Source: Butyrivibrio sp. CAG:318
GTDB lineage: Bacteria; Bacillota; Clostridia; Lachnospirales; Lachnospiraceae
Reading direction: 5' to 3'
Length of the DNA: 11,515 nucleotides
Assembly: GCA_000431815.1 (NCBI GenBank)
Contig: FR889246.1
Location: forward strand, 1-11,515
In this document: piece after piece, positions 5,847-11,515 of the stretch
Layout: every line of letters starts with the position of its first letter
Numbering within the stretch: the first letter of the stretch is position 1
Notes under the pieces: generated by a model
What the model saw: the letters and a program-made list of their open reading frames with translations, nothing else
What the model was told of the DNA's origin: nothing
The model's database searches: none
Made by a program: the position numbers and the translations under genes

Positions 5847-7532
5847 TTATCCGCGGCGAAGATTATCAATTGAATTATACAGGTTTAATGTACCGTAACC
5901 CCATTCCCTGTTGGGATATTTTATACCGTGTTTTCTTCCGCATCCGGATATCAATATGTTCTTGATTGCCGGAGTTGTCATGATACGCATATTTCCGTTT
6001 CTGCTGCCATATTCCTGCAGAAGAGCTGCCGTACCGGCAGTAAATGCCGTGGCTATGCTGCTGCCGCTGCGCCTTACATAAGAGGCAGCACCCATATGGT
6101 CCGGCACCAGAATATCCACACCCGGAGCGGCAAAATCCGGCTTGATTATGCCATCGGAATTATATCCGCGCCCGTTTTTCAGGTAAAGAGAATTATCCTT
6201 ATGGCTGTAGGCGGCCACAGCAATGCACTCGGGGACATTGGCAGGGTTTGTAACTGTCTCGTAAGGATCCGATACAACGAAATAAGTATCATCCGTTAAA
6301 AATTCACGGTTATCGATCCATATATCGTAATTTCCGGTGGTCAGATCACGTCCGTATACATTAATTGTCCATATGCCCTCCGATGGACTGTCAAAACGCA
6401 TGGCAACCACATTCATCCCGGAACTTTTTTCAAACAGCTGGTAATAAATTTCAACTACCGTATTTTCAAAAAGAAAACTAAGTACAGTACTGGTTCCGGT
6501 TCTGCTTGGCAGTCTGTTGATAATCTGCCCGCCCGGCGAAATTATTTCCACAGTATATACTTCCGGAGCCATTGACCACAATTCACATACAAATCCATTC
6601 TCGCCCCGTCCGACTTTGATTTCAACACTCTGTACTTCATCGCCGGATATGCGGCCCGCAAAGTGCAGCCGCTCATTTCCCTCATTACCCACTGACAATG
6701 TGACGCAATGTCCCGGTCTCTCCGCCTCATCACCAAGATAGTCGGCAAGCGGCGATATGCCCGCATGTGAACCGAGATTGCTGCCCATTCCTATAGCATA
6801 TGATACCGTTACCCCTTTTTGTTCTGAATAATCCGACACAAATGCAACTGCGCGCATTATATCGGCTTCGGAATATGCCGGCACGTTGTCACGCACAAAA
6901 TATATATCGCGCAGATAATGCTTAGCCTGCTGCAATCTGACCACAATCAGACGGCTGTATGGCGCGACACCCGAAAATCCTGACTGTCTGTTGATATTAC
7001 CTGCAGCCACGCCCGCCATATAAGTCCCATGTCCTATATCATCGCCCGGAATGTCCCCGCCGCCGGCAAGTGCCTCGTTTATGTCCCGGTTATAATATAT
7101 TCTGTTGGTCTGCTGATCCCACATAACCTCAATTCTGCTGGTTCCGTCACTGTTAAGGAATGCCTCATGCCTCCAGTTTATCCCGGTGTCAATTATAGCT
7201 ATATAGGTTCCGCTGCCATACAGTTCAAGCACAGGCTGCTGCCTGACCGCCGTGATTCCCGCCGCATTCACTGCTGTCACATCCGACAGACCGTATAATT
7301 TGGGCAAAAAAGAGTACCCCAGTCTTTCAAAGGTACTCTCTTGTGTCATATTGATATTAAAAGATACTATTGCCCATTTATCGCTAATTCCCGCAATGCA
7401 ATAATCTGCATACGGTTCCAACGCTCTTCTGGTATAATATCCGTCTCTCAGAATATATTCAGTGTATTCCTCAGATGTAAATACGTCGCTGCAAAAATCC
7501 ATTTTTATTTTAGTATATGGAGCATGCCGCAA
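5847..7532 (-). CDS. Csp-like subtilisin family (S8) serine protease
   Basis: Predicted subtilisin-type endopeptidase. The triad is complete: D115 in IAIIDTG, H168 in DDIGHGT and S492 in SGSSIATAF, with oxyanion Asn N283 in VGNEGN. About 100 residues precede the catalytic domain and resemble an intramolecular prodomain. An insertion of about 125 residues (about 288-415), rich in predicted beta strands, separates the oxyanion Asn segment from the Ser segment, as the jelly-roll does in clostridial Csp germination proteases. Length (561 residues) and lack of signal peptide or membrane segment also fit that group. Substrate is unknown; a germination role is only one possibility, because Lachnospiraceae carry several such paralogues. 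It follows clpX by 8 bp and is probably co-transcribed. The first start is TTG at 7532 with a weak TAGG upstream; ATG at 7502 is the alternative and has no ribosome binding site. Confidence 0.9.
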   Translation of the reverse strand: MRHAPYTKIKMDFCSDVFTSEEYTEYILRDGYYTRRALEPYADYCIAGISDKWAIVSFNINMTQESTFERLGYSFLPKLYGLSDVTAVNAAGITAVRQQPVLELYGSGTYIAIIDTGINWRHEAFLNSDGTSRIEVMWDQQTNRIYYNRDINEALAGGGDIPGDDIGHGTYMAGVAAGNINRQSGFSGVAPYSRLIVVRLQQAKHYLRDIYFVRDNVPAYSEADIMRAVAFVSDYSEQKGVTVSYAIGMGSNLGSHAGISPLADYLGDEAERPGHCVTLSVGNEGNERLHFAGRISGDEVQSVEIKVGRGENGFVCELWSMAPEVYTVEIISPGGQIINRLPSRTGTSTVLSFLFENTVVEIYYQLFEKSSGMNVVAMRFDSPSEGIWTINVYGRDLTTGNYDIWIDNREFLTDDTYFVVSDPYETVTNPANVPECIAVAAYSHKDNSLYLKNGRGYNSDGIIKPDFAAPGVDILVPDHMGAASYVRRSGSSIATAFTAGTAALLQEYGSRNGNMRIMTTPAIKNILISGCGRKHGIKYPNREWGYGTLNLYNSIDNLRRG

Positions 7533-7540
7533 AATAATGC

Positions 7541-8953
7541 CTAATGTTCTTCAAGAACAGCGACACCTCTCGGTTCGATGACCGGACCGCCCTTCTTCTC
7601 AATGTAATCCTTCGTGATAATTACACGGCCGATGTTCTTATCCTTAGGTGTCTCATACATGATATCAAGCATAAAATCTTCAATGATGGAGCGTAATGCT
7701 CTTGCGCCGGTATCTTTCTCAAGAGCCTTCTTCGCAATAGCCTCATATGCGCTGTCTTCAAACTGAAGATCAACCTCATCCAGTTCCAATAATTTGTGGT
7801 ACTGTTTCAGGATGGCGTTCTTCGGCTCCTTGAGGATTCTCACGAGCATTTCCTCGGTAAGCTTCTTAAGTGTAAATACTACCGGAAGACGACCTAAGAA
7901 CTCCGGTATCATACCGAATTCGCGCAGATCCTCCAATGTAACTTTCTCAAGAATGTCCGGGTCCTCATCGTATTTATCCTTCAGATCGGCCTTGAAACCG
8001 ATTGATGACTGCTTATTGAGTCTTGCCTTAATAATGTCATCGAGATCAGGAAAAGCACCGCCGCATATGAAGAGTATATTTCTTGTATTTACGGTTGTAA
8101 GCGGAACCATGGCATTCTTGGAATTGGCTCCGACCGGCACCTCAACATCGCTTCCCTCAAGTATTCTTAAGAGACCCTGCTGTACCGATTCGCCGCTGAC
8201 ATCACGGTTACGTGTTTCTTTTTTCTTGGCTATCTTATCTATCTCATCGATAAAAATAATACCGCGCTCAGCCTTGTCAACATCATTATCGGCTGCTGCG
8301 AGGAGCTTCGATACAACGCTCTCAATATCATCTCCGATGTATCCTGCCTCGGTAAGTGATGTGGCATCCGTAATCGCAAGCGGTACATCCAGAAGTCTTG
8401 CAAGCGTCTGTACAAGATATGTCTTACCGGAACCTGTAGGTCCTATCATAAGCATATTGGACTTCTGAATCTCGATGGAGTCCATTGTATTCGTGGCAAC
8501 TCTCTTATAATGATTGTAAACGGCAACGGAAATAACCTTCTTGGCATATTCCTGTCCGATTACATATTCGTCAAGCATAGCCTTTATCTCGTGAGGTGCC
8601 GGAACTGACTTAAGGTCTATCGGCGGTATCTGATTATCGCCTTTCTTTCTCTTCTTAATCTTCTGACGCTCCGGCATATCGCCGAAATCCGAGAGATTCA
8701 TAAAATGTATACCCGGCATACCGCTCATCTTCATCAGGTCATCGTATCCGCCAGGTCCGTTCATGCTGTCGAATGTCTTCTGCATACAATCTGCACAAAT
8801 ATATATATTCTGCGGAAGTTCGATCATCTTGCCGGCCTTGCTCTCCGGTCTGTGGCACAGATAACAGATTTTCTCATATTCTTCAAAATCTTTATCCTCG
8901 TTCTGATCATTGTCCTTCTGCTCATCATCGTTATTATTGATAATCTCTTCCAT
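7541..8953 (-). CDS. clpX: ATP-dependent Clp protease ATP-binding subunit ClpX, atypical
   Basis: AAA+ unfoldase expected to feed proteins to ClpP. After an acidic N-terminal tail (about 1-25) come a zinc-binding domain (C30, C33, C53, C56), a linker longer than usual (about 65-115), Walker A GPTGSGKT (171-178), the pore loop GYIG (204-207), Walker B IIFIDE (D236, E237), the ClpP-docking tripeptide IGF (318-320), the arginine finger in EFLGR (R355) and sensor 2 GAR (R418). The RKH loop that contacts substrates in E. coli ClpX aligns, without a length change, to S278-K279-N280. At 470 residues it is longer than the usual 415-430. No clpP, tig or lon lies beside it, which suggests a second, specialised ClpX, but a sole ClpX cannot be excluded. 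GGAGGA (8961-8966) lies 7 nt before the ATG. It is first gene of a probable operon with the S8 protease. Confidence 0.94.
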   Translation of the reverse strand: MEEIINNNDDEQKDNDQNEDKDFEEYEKICYLCHRPESKAGKMIELPQNIYICADCMQKTFDSMNGPGGYDDLMKMSGMPGIHFMNLSDFGDMPERQKIKKRKKGDNQIPPIDLKSVPAPHEIKAMLDEYVIGQEYAKKVISVAVYNHYKRVATNTMDSIEIQKSNMLMIGPTGSGKTYLVQTLARLLDVPLAITDATSLTEAGYIGDDIESVVSKLLAAADNDVDKAERGIIFIDEIDKIAKKKETRNRDVSGESVQQGLLRILEGSDVEVPVGANSKNAMVPLTTVNTRNILFICGGAFPDLDDIIKARLNKQSSIGFKADLKDKYDEDPDILEKVTLEDLREFGMIPEFLGRLPVVFTLKKLTEEMLVRILKEPKNAILKQYHKLLELDEVDLQFEDSAYEAIAKKALEKDTGARALRSIIEDFMLDIMYETPKDKNIGRVIITKDYIEKKGGPVIEPRGVAVLEEH

Positions 8954-8960
8954 TAGTTAT

Positions 8961-9011
8961 TCCTCCATAAATAATCGTGTTAATTCTAACATATTCCCGT
9001 TTATAATTCAA
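8961..9011 (-). promoter_or_regulatory. Promoter and ribosome binding site of the clpX-S8 operon
   Basis: Minus strand TTGAAT (9006-9011), 17 bp, TAGAAT (8983-8988) with a TG extension. The predicted start is near 8976, then GGAGGA at 8961-8966. The leader is only about 23 nt. I see no inverted repeat of the CIRCE kind and no CtsR-like heptad repeat near it. Confidence 0.65.
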
Positions 9012-9023
9012 CGTCGCCATGAT

Positions 9024-9059
9024 AAAAAAACCGGACACCATTATTGCAATGGCATCCGG
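9024..9059 (-). terminator. Terminator of the htrA-like gene
   Basis: Arms 9031-9042 and 9048-9059 give a 12-bp stem in minus-strand RNA (two central pairs are G-U) with a 5-nt loop, followed by seven T (9024-9030). It sits about 20 bp beyond the stop codon and separates this gene from clpX. Confidence 0.88.
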
Positions 9060-9077
9060 CGTCATATTCATTATGAA

Positions 9078-10421
9078 TTATTCCTCAGGATTGGATGTAA
9101 GTGTTACGGTAGTTGATGTTTTCTCATATTCTCCCGAAGAGTTCATATGATAATATTCAACCTTGACTGTCTCTCCGACGGCATAGTATTTCATAAGTTC
9201 AACAAGAGAATCTATAGTCTCAACCGTTTCACCGTCAAAGGAACATATGATATCATTCTTGATAAGTCCTGCCTTATCTGCTGCACCGTTTTTGGTAATG
9301 TTTCTGATGGCAACACCTACCGGATATCCATATGTCTGTGAAATCTGGCTTGTTATACTTACGCCTGTAATTCCGAGGTAACCTCTTTCATCATCATCAA
9401 GCTGTTTTCTTGAATCTGTTGTTGAAAGTTCGTTAATGATATCCTTAACAGATGAAATTGAAATAGCGTATCCCATTCCTTCGACACCTGTTGTACTCAT
9501 CTTGACTGAGTTGATACCGATTACTTCGCCCTGCGCATTGAAGAGAGCACCGCCACTGTTGCCCGGATTAATGGCCGCATCTGTCTGGATAAGGTTATTG
9601 TATTCCGTGCTTTCAACTGTTACAGTTTTATCAATTGCACTGATGCATCCTGTGGTAACCGAAATACCATAACCCATTGAGTTACCTACCGCTATTGCTG
9701 CTTCACCGACTTTAATCTGTGATGAATCACCAAGTGTTGCTATAGTATAAATGGCATCCTTAGGAATATCCGAAAGCTTTGCCGAAATTACCGCGAGGTC
9801 ATAGCTGCTCTTTTTATTCTTGACTTCAACAGGAACCTTGCTTCCGTCATAAAATGTTACCGCAAGATTCTCAACGCCGTCAATTACGTGTGCATTGGTT
9901 ACCATAAGAAGCTCATCATCGGTTGAACCGATTATGATACCGGAACCGCTTACCGTTGACTTCTGGGTCTGGCTTCCGAACCAGCCATAGTTAACTTCCT
10001 GTGTATATTCACCATTGATGGCTACTACTGACGATATTACCGAGTCAACTATATCGGATACATCATATACCGTGGCAGTAATGTCCTTGTTGGCATTTAC
10101 ATTACCAAGCTGTGCCGCAGTAGTTGTCGTCTTAGCTGAAGTATCTGTCTGGCTGCTGTTCTTAATAGGGAATAAGCTGTATCCTGCATAACTTACACCG
10201 TAGCAGGCAACTCCGGCAACTCCGCCTAAAAGCACTGCACAGACAACCATCGCTACGCCTCTTACAAACCAGTTCTTTTTCTTAGGCTGTGAGGCCCTGC
10301 GTTCAATTCTCTGAGCCTTTCTCATGGCTCTTAAACCCTTCTTGGTGAGCTGCGGCTGTGGCTGCGGCTGCGGCTGCGGCTCGCTGTTATATGCTGTGTA
10401 ATTATTTTCATCATTATACAT
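9078..10421 (-). CDS. Membrane-anchored HtrA/DegP-like serine protease with one PDZ domain
   Basis: Cell-envelope quality-control protease, predicted to face outward on a single N-terminal membrane anchor. The first 50 residues are cytoplasmic, with a run of five Pro-Gln repeats (15-24) and a strongly basic stretch (27-49). A transmembrane segment spans about 52-76. A Ser/Thr-rich linker leads to a trypsin-like domain with H178 (TNAHV), D208 (YDLAV) and S289 (GNSGG). A PDZ domain covers about 345-443, with the ligand loop near GYLGI (347-351). The 447 residues fit Gram-positive HtrA proteins (HtrA/HtrB/YycK group). AGGAGA at 10431-10436 lies 9 nt before the ATG. It is monocistronic, between its own promoter and terminator. 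A direct repeat in the promoter suggests control by a response regulator, as CssR controls htrA in Bacillus, but that is inference. Confidence 0.94.
   Translation of the reverse strand: MYNDENNYTAYNSEPQPQPQPQPQLTKKGLRAMRKAQRIERRASQPKKKNWFVRGVAMVVCAVLLGGVAGVACYGVSYAGYSLFPIKNSSQTDTSAKTTTTAAQLGNVNANKDITATVYDVSDIVDSVISSVVAINGEYTQEVNYGWFGSQTQKSTVSGSGIIIGSTDDELLMVTNAHVIDGVENLAVTFYDGSKVPVEVKNKKSSYDLAVISAKLSDIPKDAIYTIATLGDSSQIKVGEAAIAVGNSMGYGISVTTGCISAIDKTVTVESTEYNNLIQTDAAINPGNSGGALFNAQGEVIGINSVKMSTTGVEGMGYAISISSVKDIINELSTTDSRKQLDDDERGYLGITGVSITSQISQTYGYPVGVAIRNITKNGAADKAGLIKNDIICSFDGETVETIDSLVELMKYYAVGETVKVEYYHMNSSGEYEKTSTTVTLTSNPEE
10350..10379 (-). repeat. Hexanucleotide repeat encoding five Pro-Gln units in HtrA
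   Basis: Five tandem copies of the 6-bp unit CCGCAG (minus strand), one with a CCA variant, code for alternating Pro-Gln at residues 15-24 of the cytoplasmic tail. Slippage would change length in frame and not disrupt the gene. Confidence 0.85.
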
Positions 10422-10469
10422 ATCAATACATCTCCTTTGGTGTAATCTTTATCGCTTTCTATGTCTATG

Positions 10470-10501
10470 AGTATAGATGGAAATTGTGTACTTTTTGTGT
10501 A
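10470..10501 (-). promoter_or_regulatory. htrA promoter with 11-bp-period direct repeat
   Basis: A TATACT -10 (10470-10475, minus strand) has no good -35. In its place lies an exact heptamer repeated on the plus strand as TTGTGTA at 10484-10490 and 10495-10501, that is TACACAA twice on the minus strand with an 11-bp period. Direct repeats about one helical turn apart across the -35 region are typical of OmpR-family response regulator sites. The regulator is not in the window. Confidence 0.45.
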
Positions 10502-10549
10502 GCAAATAAGGAAAATAAGTGATATTTTCATATACCGGGCATAGAAAAT

Positions 10550-10582
10550 CCCGTCCATACTCTCATCCGGCGTATGAACGGG
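10550..10582 (-). terminator. Terminator after the phosphohexomutase gene
   Basis: Arms 10550-10560 and 10572-10582 form 11 pairs in minus-strand RNA (one G-U) around an 11-nt loop, followed by a short ATTTTC tract. The T-run is weak, so read-through toward htrA is possible. It begins about 25 bp after the stop codon. Confidence 0.65.
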
Positions 10583-10606
10583 ATAATAATCATTGGTTAT
10601 ATTGAA

Positions 10607-11515
10607 TTATTCAACAAGACTCATCATGCTTTCTTTGAGGCCGGCAAGTTTCTTATCCGCATCCTCAAAGCTGTTTCCCTTAACACCCATATAGAACTTA
10701 ACCTTTGGTTCGGTTCCTGAAGGTCTTGCACAGCACCATGCATTGTCTTCAAGGTCAAAATAGAGAACATTGGATTCAGGAAGACCTGTTGTGCCTGTAC
10801 TTCCGTCAGCACGTTTAACAATATCTTTCTCATAATCCCTGAACTCAAGAACCTTATATCCTCCGATTTCTGCAGGAGGGTTGTTACGTAATTTCTCAAG
10901 CATTGCCTGAATCTCGGCAACTCCTTCAACACCCTTTCTCTCAAGAGATACAAGTGTCTCTCTGAAATATCCGTATTTCTCGTAAATCTTAAGCATCTGA
11001 TCCCAGAGTGTAAGTCCCTGCTTCTTATAGTATGCAGCAGCCTCACAGAGCATAAGAACCGCAACAATGGCATCCTTATCCCTTGCATGTGTGCCTACGA
11101 GACAGCCGTAGCTTTCCTCGAATCCGAACATATACTCATAGGTATGATTCTGCTCAAACCACTTAATCTGCTCTCCGATATATTTGAAACCTGTAAGTAC
11201 TTCGATAAGTTTAAGATTATATTCCTTGGCAATAACATCTGCGAGATTGGTTGAAACGATTGTCTTGACCAATGCACCGTTAGCAGGAATAAGTCCTTTC
11301 TCCTTCTTCTGGGAGAGAATGTATTCTGCGATAAGCATTCCCGACATGTTACCTGTGAATGACATATATTCACCTGTCTTGGAATCCTTGGCATATACTC
11401 CGAGTCTGTCGGCATCCGGGTCTGTTGCAAGAACAACATCCGCATTCTTCTCCTTGGCAAGTGCAAGTGCAAGTGTGAATGCCTTAGGATCTTCAGGGTT
11501 CGGATATCCTACTGT
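10607..11515 (-). CDS. Phosphoglucomutase/phosphomannomutase family enzyme, C-terminal 302 residues
   Basis: Alpha-D-phosphohexomutase that interconverts hexose 1- and 6-phosphates (glucose and/or mannose), cytoplasmic, feeding polysaccharide and cell-wall precursor synthesis. The 5' part lies beyond the right edge; the frame is open to base 11515. Visible fragment residues show the magnesium loop DPDADR (32-37), the sugar-binding loop GFEESYG (131-137) and the C-terminal phosphate-binding loop RPSGTEPK (264-271). The catalytic phosphoserine loop should be in the missing N-terminal half. GFEESYG with RPSGTEPK resembles the long Firmicutes enzymes called PgcA/YhxB or ManB, but which sugar it prefers cannot be read here. 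The first ATG inside the window (11365) is internal, because family-conserved sequence continues upstream of it without a break. Confidence 0.93.
   Translation of the reverse strand, partial: TVGYPNPEDPKAFTLALALAKEKNADVVLATDPDADRLGVYAKDSKTGEYMSFTGNMSGMLIAEYILSQKKEKGLIPANGALVKTIVSTNLADVIAKEYNLKLIEVLTGFKYIGEQIKWFEQNHTYEYMFGFEESYGCLVGTHARDKDAIVAVLMLCEAAAYYKKQGLTLWDQMLKIYEKYGYFRETLVSLERKGVEGVAEIQAMLEKLRNNPPAEIGGYKVLEFRDYEKDIVKRADGSTGTTGLPESNVLYFDLEDNAWCCARPSGTEPKVKFYMGVKGNSFEDADKKLAGLKESMMSLVE

Noticed and set aside
7794..8468. A 224-codon plus-strand open frame opposite clpX
   Set aside because: It is the antisense of conserved AAA+ sequence, rich in Ser and Leu as expected from reversed codons, and has no plausible start site or terminator.
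10607..11365. Reading the phosphohexomutase as a 252-residue protein starting at 11365
   Set aside because: The frame continues upstream without a stop and contains the family magnesium loop DPDADR, so the start is beyond the right edge.

Overview
The window looks like a chromosomal segment of an anaerobic Firmicute of class Clostridia, most likely Lachnospiraceae. The grounds are strong AGGAGG-type ribosome binding sites, moderate-to-low GC, an Amt-PII fusion, a Csp-like subtilisin without a signal peptide, and a Cas9 of the SpCas9-like (type II-A) kind. Genus and species cannot be read from the sequence. Every protein gene is on the minus strand. The only plus-strand gene I can support is a small RNA at about 3679-3768.

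Left part (1-3770): a cas9 gene starts at 3616 and runs off the left edge with 1205 codons open and no stop or frameshift. All RuvC and HNH catalytic residues are present. Divergent from it, immediately upstream, is a sequence with the layout of a tracrRNA: an anti-repeat, a GG-N6-CC nexus after AAAUAA, a GCAC/GUGC hairpin and a 12-bp intrinsic terminator. The cas9 and tracrRNA promoter candidates overlap head to head in about 30 bp. Any CRISPR array, cas1, cas2 or csn2 must lie beyond the left edge. This block is visibly more AT-rich than the rest and looks like an acquired defence locus.

Middle (3900-8990): a 576-residue ammonium channel fused to a PII signalling domain (3953-5683) sits behind its own consensus promoter. 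A terminator-like hairpin lies in the short leader, between promoter and start codon. Upstream of it, an atypical clpX (7541-8953) and a Csp-like S8 protease (5847-7532) appear to form a two-gene operon, 8 bp apart.

Right part (9030-11515): a membrane-anchored HtrA/DegP-like serine protease (9078-10421) has its own terminator and a promoter carrying an 11-bp-period direct repeat. The C-terminal 302 residues of a phosphoglucomutase/phosphomannomutase-type enzyme (10607 to the right edge) complete the window. Three proteolysis genes (ClpX, S8, HtrA) thus stand together, but only clpX and S8 look co-transcribed.

The most informative observations are the cas9/tracrRNA pair with interlocked promoters, the Amt-PII fusion lacking the modifiable T-loop tyrosine, the hairpin in the amt leader, and a ClpX that keeps the ClpP-docking loop but has lost the RKH substrate loop.
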